From Anaerolineales bacterium (GTDB taxonomy: Bacteria > Chloroflexota > Anaerolineae > Anaerolineales > UBA11579), in NCBI GenBank assembly GCA_025808555.1, contig CP075526.1, positions 946,712 to 1,010,711 of the forward strand: a stretch of 64,000 bases of DNA, written 5' to 3'. The notes under the pieces are model-generated. The model was not told the origin of the DNA. It made no database searches and was given only the letters and a program-made list of their open reading frames with translations. This document shows, piece after piece, positions 33,398 to 41,476 of the stretch (positions are counted from its first letter, which is position 1; every line of letters starts with the position of its first letter). The position numbers were made by a program, and so were the translations under genes.

Positions 33398-33426
33398 TTT
33401 GACAGTCAAAACACGAATCCTATACA
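33398..33426 (+). promoter_or_regulatory. sigma-70 promoter with operator-like palindrome, FHA gene
   Basis: TTGACA (33399-33404), 16-bp spacer, TATACA (33421-33426), then 9 nt to the ATG at 33436, so a leaderless mRNA. The -35 is embedded in the 13-bp palindrome TTTGACAGTCAAA (33398-33410), a plausible repressor site. Confidence 0.7.
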
Positions 33427-33435
33427 CTCACGCGC

Positions 33436-34194
33436 ATGGCGACAAATTTCAGTCTGGTCATCCAGGCCGGGCCAAACCCCGGCCAGCGCACGGGTCTGTC
33501 CAAAGACAGCTTTATCATCGGCCGTGACCCCGGCAGTGATCTGCCCATTCAGGATATTGAAGTTTCGCGCCGCCACGCGCGCCTTATTGCCCAGAGCGGT
33601 GGCTTCGTGCTGGAGGACCTGGGCTCCACCAATGGCACCTTCGTCAACGGCGAGCGCGTGCGTACCATCACCGTTCTGCGCCCCGGCGACGAGATCCGCC
33701 TGGGCGAAGTGGTCACGCTGCGCTACGAGCTTGACCTCAATACACTGGAGACGACACCGCCGAGCGTAAGCCCGCCGCGTCGCAGCGTGGTGCCCCCACC
33801 GCCCACAGCCAGCCTTCCATCCCTTGAAGATCGGCCGGCCGCGCCAACACCAGAGCGCCGCTCCGCTTCCGCATCGCCATCTGGCCGCCCTGCGGCCGCC
33901 AGCCAACCTCCGCTGCCGCCGCCTTCGCGGCCAGACGAGCCGGTGGCGGTGCGCATGGCGGCCGCCCGCAATTTTGTAGACCCGCTGCAATACGATGCAG
34001 AAGAGCCAGCCGCGCCGCCCACCAGCTCACGTCGCTCGCGCCGCAAAGGCCCGCGCTTCAGCAATAACATGATCCTGGGCTGCCTGGCCCTGCTGCTGCT
34101 CGGCGTCTGCGCCACCACGGCGTTCCTCTGGTACGTCGACGCCAATTTCCTGTGGTGTGATGTTTTTGGCGGAATGATCGCTGCCTGCCGCTGA
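33436..34194 (+). CDS. FHA-domain membrane protein
   Basis: 252 residues: an N-terminal FHA phosphothreonine-binding domain (about 20-95, 'FIIGRDPGSDLPIQDIEVSRRHAR' split at Pro-Ile, 'EDLGSTNGTFVNGERV'), a long Pro/Ser/Arg-rich linker, and a single C-terminal helix (about 215-235). The FHA side would face the cytoplasm and dock phosphorylated partners; no Ser/Thr kinase is in the window. The following toroid gene starts 11 nt later. Confidence 0.88.
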   Translation: MATNFSLVIQAGPNPGQRTGLSKDSFIIGRDPGSDLPIQDIEVSRRHARLIAQSGGFVLEDLGSTNGTFVNGERVRTITVLRPGDEIRLGEVVTLRYELDLNTLETTPPSVSPPRRSVVPPPPTASLPSLEDRPAAPTPERRSASASPSGRPAAASQPPLPPPSRPDEPVAVRMAAARNFVDPLQYDAEEPAAPPTSSRRSRRKGPRFSNNMILGCLALLLLGVCATTAFLWYVDANFLWCDVFGGMIAACR

Positions 34195-34205
34195 CCCCAC
34201 GAAGA

Positions 34206-35147
34206 ATGAAAATCGAGATGCCTTTGCGCGCATGGCTGCTGGATGGCGACCCCGCCATTCGATGGCAGGTGCAGCGCGACCTGCTGAATGCCAAACCCAC
34301 CACTTGGCAGCGCGAGCGCAACAAAGTAGCCGAAGAGGGTTGGGGCGCCCGCCTGTTGGCAAGGCAGGACAAAAAAGGCACCTGGGGAGCAGGGATTTAT
34401 TCCCCGAAGTACATCTCAACACACTACACTTTGCTTGCCCTCAAACGTCTCGGCCTTCCGCCCAAACACCCCCAGGCACTTAAAGCCAGTTATTTGCTGC
34501 TCAACAGCAGTCTGCTAACCAACGTGGGCAAAGACTTTCCCGAAGACACTCACCCTGGGCACCCAGACATTTGCATCGTCGGCATGCTACTGGGCATGCT
34601 CTCATATTTCCACCTTAAAGAACCCCGCCTCCACACCATGGCCGCTTTCCTGCTTGCCCGTCAGATGGCTGACGGCGGCTGGAACTGTCGCCAATGGCAG
34701 GGAGACACTCATGCATCCCTTCACACCACGTGCTCTGTCCTTGAAGGATTATGGGAGTATAAACAGGCGTTTCCAAAAAGCACATTACCTGTTGCAAAAG
34801 CCCAGTCCGACGGCCGCCAGTTCTTGCTCCAGCACCGGCTCTATCGTTCTCATCGCACCGGCGAAGTGATCAGTGAACGTTTCCTGAAGTTTCCATTCCT
34901 GCCACAGTGGCAATATGACTTCTTGAAAGGCCTCGAAGTCATTGCCGTTTCAGGCGCCAAGCCGGATCCGCGCGCTCAAGATGCTATTAACCTGCTGCTG
35001 GCCGCCCGCGACGCAGATGGCCGCTGGCCGCAGCACCGCATGCAGGCCGGCAAACACTTCTTCCAGTACGAGACGGCAAACAAGCCCGGCCGCGGCAACA
35101 CCTTGCGCGCCCTACGTGTACTCAATTGGTGGCAGACAAAAAAATAA
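34206..35147 (+). CDS. alpha/alpha-toroid (prenyltransferase/squalene-cyclase-like) protein, copy 1
   Basis: 313 residues of helical repeats of the terpenoid-cyclase/prenyltransferase toroid: 'AAFLLARQMADGGWNCRQWQG', 'HTTCSVLEGLWEYK', 'AINLLLAARDADGRWP'. The Asp-rich catalytic motif of squalene-hopene cyclases (DxDDTA) is absent, so cyclase activity is unlikely. It is a paralogue of the protein at 49051-50073. Function unknown; it follows the FHA gene and ends at a terminator. Confidence 0.75.
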   Translation: MKIEMPLRAWLLDGDPAIRWQVQRDLLNAKPTTWQRERNKVAEEGWGARLLARQDKKGTWGAGIYSPKYISTHYTLLALKRLGLPPKHPQALKASYLLLNSSLLTNVGKDFPEDTHPGHPDICIVGMLLGMLSYFHLKEPRLHTMAAFLLARQMADGGWNCRQWQGDTHASLHTTCSVLEGLWEYKQAFPKSTLPVAKAQSDGRQFLLQHRLYRSHRTGEVISERFLKFPFLPQWQYDFLKGLEVIAVSGAKPDPRAQDAINLLLAARDADGRWPQHRMQAGKHFFQYETANKPGRGNTLRALRVLNWWQTKK

Positions 35148-35170
35148 CCCGCCGTCGGCGGGTTATTTTT
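35140..35170. terminator. bidirectional intrinsic terminator
   Basis: AAAAATAACCCGCC / GGCGGGTTATTTTT around GTC, between the converging toroid and slyD genes. Confidence 0.95.
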
Positions 35171-35190
35171 TCTAAATATTCAGTTTCGGT

Positions 35191-35688
35191 CTAGTGATGG
35201 TGATGGCCCTCGGGGCCGTGGACATGCCCGTGCGCCAGCTCATCTTCGGTGGCATTGCGTAGGCCCACCACGGTGATTTCAAAGTCCAGGGTCTTGCCAG
35301 CCAACGGGTGGTTGAAGTCCATCGTGACGGTGTCGTCAGTGATCGCCAGCACGCGGCCGTACAGGTCATTGCCGTCTTCGTCCTTCACTTCCAGCTCCAT
35401 GCCGATCTCCGGCACAATGCCTTCGGGGAAGTCTTCCAGCGAGATCTCTTCGATCTCTTCGCTATCGGTCAGGCCGTAGCCTTCTTCGGGCTGAACGCTT
35501 ACTTTTTTGCTGTCACCCAGCTTCAGCCCAGTCAGTTCATTCTCCAGCCCAGGAATGATGTTGCGGTGGCCATGCAAGAATTGGATGGCATCATCCTTGC
35601 CGGCTTCGTCCAGCACTTCTCCATCCACAGTCAGCTTGTAAGCCATGCTGACCACTACGTCTTTGGCTACAACAGTCGGTTCGCTCAT
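35191..35688 (-). CDS. slyD: FKBP-type peptidyl-prolyl isomerase, SlyD-like
   Basis: 165 residues. FKBP domain with the IF-insert of SlyD ('QFLHGHRNIIPGLENELTG', 'VQPEEGYG', 'MDFNHPLAGKTLDFEITVV'), and a short His-rich metal-binding tail ('HGHVHGPEGHHHH'). Acts as a folding helper and may deliver nickel or other metals. GGAGACGA precedes the ATG. Confidence 0.93.
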   Translation of the reverse strand: MSEPTVVAKDVVVSMAYKLTVDGEVLDEAGKDDAIQFLHGHRNIIPGLENELTGLKLGDSKKVSVQPEEGYGLTDSEEIEEISLEDFPEGIVPEIGMELEVKDEDGNDLYGRVLAITDDTVTMDFNHPLAGKTLDFEITVVGLRNATEDELAHGHVHGPEGHHHH

Positions 35689-35914
35689 TTCGTCTCCTTG
35701 ATCTACACAGCCGGATAAGCGCCGACTATGAAAATGATTCTAACATGCGCGAAAAATTAGCCTATGCTATCGTCTAGCCGCCACCTACCCAAACGGCGGA
35801 TGTGGCAGAACGGGGAAATCTATAGACTCTACATTGCAGGGACACAACACATTTGTCAGCTATACCGGTTGGCTGGCAACCTTATCAATGTCCCGCTATC
35901 ATGAAAGGAGTCTT

Positions 35915-36937
35915 ATGAAAGACGCAAACAACAACCAAAGCCTTACGGGGCTCTCCAACTCGCTGGTCCAGGCCACGCAGGCGGCCAATGCATCCATCGT
36001 TACGGTGCATGCCCGCCGCCGCTTGCCCTCCACCGGCGTAGTGGTGGAGCCCGGGCTGATGCTCACCGCCAGCCACACCGTGCGCGAGGAAGCCGACATC
36101 CAGGTCACCCTGGCAGACGGCACCACCCTGGGCGCCGAACTGCTGGGGCGCGACCCCAACAGTGATCTGGCCGTGCTCAAGCTGGTTGACGCGGTCGGCA
36201 CACCCGCCGAAGTCAACGAGCAGCCGCAGGTCGGCCAGGTCGCCCTCGCGCTCGGCCGCCCCGGCAGCAGCGTGGAAGCCAGCTTCGGCATCCTCAGCGC
36301 GATCGGCGGCCCGCTGCGCACGCATGGCGGCGGCCTGATCGAGAGCTACCTGCGCACGGACGCCACAGCCTATCCTGGCTTCTCCGGCGGCCCGCTGGTG
36401 GACGCTGAAGGCCGCGTGCTGGGCATCAACACGTCCGGTCTCGGCTGGGGCAGCCTGTTGGCCATCCCCGCCAAACAGGCCTGGAAGATCGCCAAATCCA
36501 TCCAGCAGCATGGCGGCATCAAGCGCGGCTACCTGGGCGTGCGCAGCCAATGGGTCGAAGTGCCCAGCGAGCAAGCCAGCGGCCTGCTGATCGCCGGCAT
36601 CGAGCCGGAGAGCCCCGCCGCAGCCGCCGGCCTTATGGTCGGCGACATCATCGTGGGTTTCGCCGGCCAGCCCGTGCGTGACCATGATGACCTGATGGTG
36701 CAGCTCAACAGCGGCGTGGTGGGTACGCCCACCCCGCTGGAATACCTGCGCGGCGGCACATCGCAAACCGTCCAGGTGACCTTGAGCGAGCGCGCCGAAG
36801 CGCCGCACCGCGGCCGCCCCGGCTGGGGCCGCCACGGGCGCGGTGGCAAGCGCCCGTTCGGCCGCCGCCCGTTTGGGCGTCACGGCATGCATCAACTGGC
36901 CTGGGGCCGCCGCATGCGCGGCTGGGGGCGCCGATAG
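35915..36937 (+). CDS. HtrA-like serine protease with PDZ domain and RG-rich tail, no signal peptide
   Basis: 340 residues. Trypsin-like fold with the triad His54 ('TASHTV'), Asp84 ('DPNSDLAVLK') and Ser157 ('GFSGGPL'); PDZ domain at about 195-285 ('GLLIAGIEPESPAAAAGLMVGDII' split); then about 45 residues of Arg/Gly/His-rich low complexity. AAAGGAG stands before the ATG at 35915. No signal or membrane helix is visible from this start, so the enzyme may be cytoplasmic; the basic tail could bind nucleic acid or the membrane. Confidence 0.88.
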   Translation: MKDANNNQSLTGLSNSLVQATQAANASIVTVHARRRLPSTGVVVEPGLMLTASHTVREEADIQVTLADGTTLGAELLGRDPNSDLAVLKLVDAVGTPAEVNEQPQVGQVALALGRPGSSVEASFGILSAIGGPLRTHGGGLIESYLRTDATAYPGFSGGPLVDAEGRVLGINTSGLGWGSLLAIPAKQAWKIAKSIQQHGGIKRGYLGVRSQWVEVPSEQASGLLIAGIEPESPAAAAGLMVGDIIVGFAGQPVRDHDDLMVQLNSGVVGTPTPLEYLRGGTSQTVQVTLSERAEAPHRGRPGWGRHGRGGKRPFGRRPFGRHGMHQLAWGRRMRGWGRR

Positions 36938-36957
36938 CTCGGCAGCCCGAACCCTCG

Positions 36958-37578
36958 CTGTACATCGCCATCCTGGCCGCTGCGCCCGCACTGCGCAGCG
37001 GCCTGCGCGCGCTGTTAAGCAGCGCGGCGCACATCGGCATAGCTGCGGAGGCAGCCGCGCTTCAAACCATCCTCGACGAGGCGACCGAGCGCATTGACGT
37101 GCTGCTCATCGCCGCCGATGAACTGCCAGAACCTGAGCTTTCTCAGGCTCTGGCACAGGCTGAGTTGCCGCCAGCAGTTCTGCTGTTCAGTGAGCAGCAA
37201 GACGCGGCCCGCGGGCTGGCCGCCCTGCCAGCGCGTAGCTGGGGCTGGCTGCCGCCCGACTGCAGCGAAGACGAGCTGGCCGCCGCCATCAGCGCCCTTG
37301 CCGCCGGGCTGATCACCACAACGCCGGCCCTGCTGCCAGCCGCACTGGCGCCTGTGCCCAACCCAGACGAAGTGCTGGCCGAAGAGCTCACCGAACGCGA
37401 GCTCGACGTACTGCAACTCCTCGCCGAAGGTTTGGCCAATAAGCAGATCGCTCTGCAACTGGGCATCAGCGAGCACACCGTCAAGTTCCACAGCTCTGTC
37501 ATCTACGCCAAGCTTGGCGTCACCAACCGAACGGAGGCCGTGCGCCGTGCAGCCCGTCTGGGCTTGCTGGTGCTATAG
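36958..37578 (+). CDS. LuxR-type regulator with pseudo-receiver domain
   Basis: About 206 residues. The C-terminus is a clear LuxR/NarL helix-turn-helix ('LTERELDVLQLLAEGLANKQ', 'ISEHTVKFHSSVIYAKLGV'). The N-terminus aligns with a receiver ('IAILAAAPALRSGLRALL') but the acidic pair and the phospho-acceptor Asp are Ala, so it cannot be phosphorylated. No ATG/GTG/TTG precedes the domain: CTG at 36958 or an ATA at 36934 overlapping the protease stop are the options. Coupled to the HtrA gene. Confidence 0.75.
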   Translation: MYIAILAAAPALRSGLRALLSSAAHIGIAAEAAALQTILDEATERIDVLLIAADELPEPELSQALAQAELPPAVLLFSEQQDAARGLAALPARSWGWLPPDCSEDELAAAISALAAGLITTTPALLPAALAPVPNPDEVLAEELTERELDVLQLLAEGLANKQIALQLGISEHTVKFHSSVIYAKLGVTNRTEAVRRAARLGLLVL

Positions 37579-37581
37579 AAT
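37576..37581 (+). promoter_or_regulatory. -10 box, leaderless type, of the DUF385 gene
   Basis: TAGAAT overlapping the stop codon of the preceding regulator, 6 nt before the ATG at 37588. Confidence 0.5.
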
Positions 37582-37587
37582 TTACCT

Positions 37588-37932
37588 ATGCGCGGGATGA
37601 AGATCATTCACCTCACAACTGTCGGCCGGGTCACCGGTAAGCCCCATTGGGTGGAGCTGTACTGCTTCTTCCACAAAGACAAGCCGGTCATCATTGCTTC
37701 CTATGGCGGCAAAGATGAACACCCTCAGTGGTTCCTCAACCTCAAGGCCAACCCGGCCGTGCACGTCAAGATCGGTAAGGACAGCTACAACGCCACTGCC
37801 AAGATCGCCGGGCCAAAGCTGCGCGCCACCTTATGGGAGGAATTGAGCCAGCGCAATTCCCACTACGAGGGCTTCCAGCGCAAGACCCAGCGCACCATCC
37901 CGATGGTGGTGCTGCACCACGAGGCTGCCTGA
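37588..37932 (+). CDS. deazaflavin (F420)-dependent nitroreductase-like protein, DUF385
   Basis: 114 residues of the split-barrel Ddn family: 'HLTTVGRVTGKPHWVELYCF', 'SYGGKDEHPQWFLNLKANP' and a final 'RTIPMVVLH'. In Actinobacteria and Chloroflexota such proteins use F420 or bind FMN to reduce quinones or nitro groups. The start codon of the ABC gene shares its last base. Confidence 0.87.
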   Translation: MRGMKIIHLTTVGRVTGKPHWVELYCFFHKDKPVIIASYGGKDEHPQWFLNLKANPAVHVKIGKDSYNATAKIAGPKLRATLWEELSQRNSHYEGFQRKTQRTIPMVVLHHEAA

Positions 37933-39857
37933 TGCGCGGCGGTGGTGGAGGCGGGGGCGGCGGCCGCGGCTGGCGCACCTTCCTTTCTTACGACGAGCAG
38001 GCGGCCAAAGCACCGATTGACCGCGAGCTGCTGCGCCGCGTATGGGCTTATGCACGGCCGTACTTCAAGCGCTTGGCGCTCATGCTGGTGGCGATCATCA
38101 TCACTTCCGCGGTGGACCTGCTGCCCCCGCTGCTGTATCGCGACCTGTTCGACAATGTGCTCCCTAATCAGGACTATCACCGCCTGATGATCCTCGGCCT
38201 GCTCATGCTGGCCGTGCCGCTGGTCAGCGGCCTCATCGGCGTGGGCCAGCGCTACCTCAACGCCAGCATTGGCGAAGGCATCATCTACGATTTGCGCCAA
38301 AGCATGTACGAGCACCTGCAGCGCATGGGCCTGCACTTCTTCACGCGCACCAAGTCCGGCCTCATCATCTCGCGCTTCGAAGAGGACGTGGTGGGCGCCC
38401 AGAACGCCATCACCAGCACCGTGCCCAGCATCCTCACCAACGCGGTGCGCTTGCTCAGCACGCTGGGCATCATGCTCGCCATCGAATGGCGTCTCACCCT
38501 GATGGCGCTGGCGGTCGTGCCGCTGTTCCTGCTGCCCGCCCGCCGGGTTGGGCGCGTGCTGCGCGATGTGCGCCGCGAGGCGATGAACTACAACGCCGAC
38601 ATGTCGGTCATCGTGGGCGAGACGCTCAGCATCAGCGGCGCTCTGCTGGCCAAGACCTTTGGCCGCCAGCCGCAGGAGCGCGAGAAGTATCGCGGCATCA
38701 ACCAGAACGTGCGCGATATTGGCCTGCGCCGCGCCATGATCGCCCGCTGGTTCTCGCTGTGGCTCGAGCTGGCTGGCTCCATCGGGATGGTGCTCATCTT
38801 CTGGGGCGGCGGCTATTTTGTGCTGCAAGGCTCTATCAGCTCCGGCAGCATCGTAGCCTTCGTGGCCTACATCTTCGGCTTGTATGGGCCTATCTCGGCC
38901 CTTTCCAACGTCCAGGTCGAATTCGCCACGTCCATGGTTAGCTTCGAGCGGGTCTTTGAATTTTTGGATCTGCCCATAGACATCCAGGACAAGCCCAACG
39001 CCAAGCACATCAAACGGGCCGAAGGCCACATCCAGTTCGAGAATGTGTCCTTCAGTTACGTCGAAGAGAATGAAGAGCCGCTGCTGAAGGTGCCGCCGCG
39101 CCGTGGCGAAGAGGACGAGGTGCAGCAGATCGTGCCCACCCGACGCTACGCGCTGGAAGATGTGAGCTTTGAGATCCAGCCCGGCCAGCTGGCCGCCCTG
39201 GTCGGCCCCAGCGGCTCCGGCAAAACCACCGCCACGTACCTGCTGCCGCGCCTGTATGACCCCACCCATGGCCGCATCCTGCTCGACAGGCATGACTTGC
39301 GCGACCTGGCCCAGGTCAGCCTCGCCGAACAGATCGGCATGGTGACGCAGGAGAGCTACCTGTTCCACGATACGGTGCGCGCCAACCTGCTGTACGCCAA
39401 GCCTGACGCCACCCAAGCCGAGATGGAAGCCGCCGCCAAGGCCGCCAACATCCACGACATGATCGCCGGGCTGCCCCAGGGCTATGACACCGTGGTCGGC
39501 GAGCGCGGCTACCGTATGAGCGGCGGCGAGAAGCAGCGCCTCTCCATCGCCCGCGTGGTGCTCAAGGACCCACGCATCCTGATCCTGGACGAGGCGACGT
39601 CTTCGCTCGACTCGCAGTCCGAGGCGTTGATCCAGGCTGCTCTGCTGCCGCTGATGAAGGGCCGCACCTCGCTGGTCATCGCCCATCGCCTGTCAACCAT
39701 CCTGGCCGCCGACATCATTCTGGTGCTGCAGGCTGGCAAGCTGGTAGAGCAAGGCACTCATAAGGAGCTGCTGGCCCTGGATGGCCTGTACGCTGAGCTG
39801 TACGAGACGCAGTTCCGCCACGCGCTGGAGAGCACCGGCCAGCTGAGCGCCCGGTGA
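37932..39857 (+). CDS. ABC exporter half-transporter
   Basis: 641 residues: a poly-Gly N-terminus (about residues 3-12), six-helix membrane domain (about 45-330), and a nucleotide-binding domain with Walker A 'GPSGSGKTT', signature 'MSGGEKQRLSIARV', Walker B 'ILILDEATSSLD' and H-loop 'IAHRLST'. A charged 30-residue insert ('VPPRRGEEDEVQQIVPTRR') lies between the first strand and the 'YALEDVSF' region. Works as a homodimer; lipid, peptide or drug export are possible. Confidence 0.93.
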   Translation: MRGGGGGGGGGRGWRTFLSYDEQAAKAPIDRELLRRVWAYARPYFKRLALMLVAIIITSAVDLLPPLLYRDLFDNVLPNQDYHRLMILGLLMLAVPLVSGLIGVGQRYLNASIGEGIIYDLRQSMYEHLQRMGLHFFTRTKSGLIISRFEEDVVGAQNAITSTVPSILTNAVRLLSTLGIMLAIEWRLTLMALAVVPLFLLPARRVGRVLRDVRREAMNYNADMSVIVGETLSISGALLAKTFGRQPQEREKYRGINQNVRDIGLRRAMIARWFSLWLELAGSIGMVLIFWGGGYFVLQGSISSGSIVAFVAYIFGLYGPISALSNVQVEFATSMVSFERVFEFLDLPIDIQDKPNAKHIKRAEGHIQFENVSFSYVEENEEPLLKVPPRRGEEDEVQQIVPTRRYALEDVSFEIQPGQLAALVGPSGSGKTTATYLLPRLYDPTHGRILLDRHDLRDLAQVSLAEQIGMVTQESYLFHDTVRANLLYAKPDATQAEMEAAAKAANIHDMIAGLPQGYDTVVGERGYRMSGGEKQRLSIARVVLKDPRILILDEATSSLDSQSEALIQAALLPLMKGRTSLVIAHRLSTILAADIILVLQAGKLVEQGTHKELLALDGLYAELYETQFRHALESTGQLSAR

Positions 39858-39872
39858 TATAAGCTGTAACGC

Positions 39873-39916
39873 AAAGTTTGCACCCAGGTTAATTGTTCTC
39901 CCCGTAAAGTTTGCAC
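39873..39916 (+). repeat. direct repeat AAAGTTTGCAC
   Basis: Two copies (39873-39883, 39906-39916) 33 bp apart, about three helical turns, in the gene-free stretch after the ABC gene; could be paired regulator sites. Confidence 0.5.
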
Positions 39917-39919
39917 TTT

Positions 39920-40148
39920 TAACTTTCCGACGAATTGGTTAAAACTTTTCGGGTTGCAAGCAGGCTTATGGGTAGCGCGAGCAATAGGCAACATTTGGAA
40001 ACCCCCCAAAAAAACAATTGTGCGGGTAAGCGCTGAGACTGTAGCAGGGATGGGGAACGATGTTGGCGAATTGGGGAACGCTGTCAAGCAAGTGGGCGGC
40101 GGCACAGGCAAAAAAAGAGGCCTGATCAGATCTGGGTCTCTTTTTTTT
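39920..40148 (+). ncRNA. possible small RNA in a 449-bp gap, class not recognised
   Basis: The stretch between the ABC gene and the DUF4239 gene has no convincing reading frame, repeated GGGGAACG elements (near 40051 and 40075) and ends in a strong terminator (40110-40148) about 250 nt beyond the ABC stop. That spacing suggests an independent transcript. I could not match it to RNase P RNA, tmRNA, SRP RNA or 6S RNA. It may simply be a long 3' untranslated region. Confidence 0.3.
40110..40148 (+). terminator. intrinsic terminator
   Basis: AAAAAAAGAGGCC pairs with GGTCTCTTTTTTT (one G-U) around an 11-12 nt loop, ending in eight T. Confidence 0.85.
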
Positions 40149-40306
40149 GTCTTTTTTTGTTGTGTGGGGCGAAGCGAGGGAACCCAGATGAGTGTTGAGC
40201 ATATCAGGCTTATATGGAAGATGTGACAATAAGGATTCTTCCCTGGTCAGGTTTTAGCGTTCTCGTGTAGGATGCACAAACCCGGTCAGAATGACACAGC
40301 CAACAG

Positions 40307-41065
40307 CTATTCCACTTCCTCCAAATGCCGTACCAGCCGCTCATATGGCTCCGGCGTCAGCCGCCAGTGGCCCACGAACGGGTTATCCAGCCCTTCGATG
40401 ATAAAGAAGATCATGATCTGCTGGAAACTGATCACCAGCATCGCCAGCGCACCATAATGCGAAGTGGAGAACGGCATGAAAGAGAACGTGAGCAGCGTAA
40501 AGAACGAAGCAATGTAGATAAACGATTTCAGCAGCACCGGCAGGCGCCGCACACTTTTGTTGATGCGTTCGGTGCGAGTGCGCGCCATCTGGCGGTAGTG
40601 CTCCAGCACCTGGTTGAACACGACCGAGTCATGGTCATCATTGAAGTGGACATGGCTGATGATCTCCGCAATGCGCTCGAAGGACTTGCTGCTGCGGGTC
40701 GTGCGGTCACGCCCGCCGAGTTTGCGAAACTGGCCCTCAATGATCAACGAGGCATATTCCTTGATGGCCTCTTTGGTCTGTGCGGTCAGTTTGTCATCGC
40801 GAAAATACACCGTCAACCCATACAGCTGCTCCAACCCCTGGGCCTCCTGGTCGATCAGCTCGGCAATGTTGTTATATTGCTTCCACACTTCCAGGATCAC
40901 GAAGGCGGTGAGGATGCTGTATAGCGAGCCGAAGACGGTCAGGAAGCCGCTCAGCGCGCTCGCCTCTGGAAAGAACGTTTCAGTATGGAACCATTGGCGC
41001 AGCAGGCTGAACAAGCCTGCCATGGTGACGGCAAATAAGAATGCGGTACCCAGTGTGCGTTTCAT
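40307..41065 (-). CDS. DUF4239 membrane protein
   Basis: 252 residues: two N-terminal helices, a long cytoplasmic helical part, and two C-terminal helices, with 'GSLYSILTAFVILEVWKQYN' characteristic of DUF4239 (bestrophin-like). The function is unknown. Third gene of a minus-strand series after recO and a VOC gene, with gaps of 6-9 nt. Confidence 0.85.
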   Translation of the reverse strand: MKRTLGTAFLFAVTMAGLFSLLRQWFHTETFFPEASALSGFLTVFGSLYSILTAFVILEVWKQYNNIAELIDQEAQGLEQLYGLTVYFRDDKLTAQTKEAIKEYASLIIEGQFRKLGGRDRTTRSSKSFERIAEIISHVHFNDDHDSVVFNQVLEHYRQMARTRTERINKSVRRLPVLLKSFIYIASFFTLLTFSFMPFSTSHYGALAMLVISFQQIMIFFIIEGLDNPFVGHWRLTPEPYERLVRHLEEVE

Positions 41066-41071
41066 GTGTCC

Positions 41072-41467
41072 TTAGCTGCTCAGCGATGCATTGATCTCGA
41101 TCAGGTTGCCCTCGGGATCGCGCAGGTGTGCGACGCGCAGCACCCAGGCATCCTGGTTGTGCGGTTCGGTCACAAAGTTTGCACCGCGGCCTTTGAGCTC
41201 CGCATAGGCCGCGTCCACGTCCGCCACGCGGAAGGTCAGTGCGGACTTGTCCGCGGCCTGGTCCCCGCTGCGGGCTTTTTGTGCCACACCGCCAACGCTC
41301 TGCATCAGTTCGCGCGCATACAGCCCCAAGCGGCCTGGGCCAGCCACAAATTCATAGTAGATGCCTTCCACCTTGACGGCGGGCTCGCCAAGCCCCAGCG
41401 TTTCAGCATAAAACGCGCGGCAGGTCTCAATATCATTCACCAACAAACGGGTGTGGGTCAGCTCCAT
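41072..41467 (-). CDS. VOC (glyoxalase-fold) protein
   Basis: 131 residues with paired beta-alpha-beta-beta-beta modules: 'TRLLVNDIETCRAFYAETLG' and 'HLRDPEGNLIEINASL', with His5, Glu-containing strands and 'EIN' as possible metal ligands. Substrate unknown. Between recO and the DUF4239 gene. Confidence 0.87.
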   Translation of the reverse strand: MELTHTRLLVNDIETCRAFYAETLGLGEPAVKVEGIYYEFVAGPGRLGLYARELMQSVGGVAQKARSGDQAADKSALTFRVADVDAAYAELKGRGANFVTEPHNQDAWVLRVAHLRDPEGNLIEINASLSS

Positions 41468-41476
41468 GCAGACTCC

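Noticed and set aside
34206-35147. Squalene-hopene cyclase
   Set aside because: Half the usual length, without the DxDDTA motif and QW repeats of true cyclases.
37863-39686. 607-codon open frame antisense to the ABC exporter
   Set aside because: Mirror of a strong ABC gene with all motifs; composition is antisense-like and there is no start context.
39920-40148. RNase P RNA, tmRNA, SRP RNA or 6S RNA
   Set aside because: None of the conserved cores of these RNAs could be found by eye; reported only as an unclassified candidate.
40307-41065. Bestrophin-type chloride channel
   Set aside because: Only the DUF4239 pattern is visible; bestrophin selectivity-filter residues are not evident, so no channel function is claimed.
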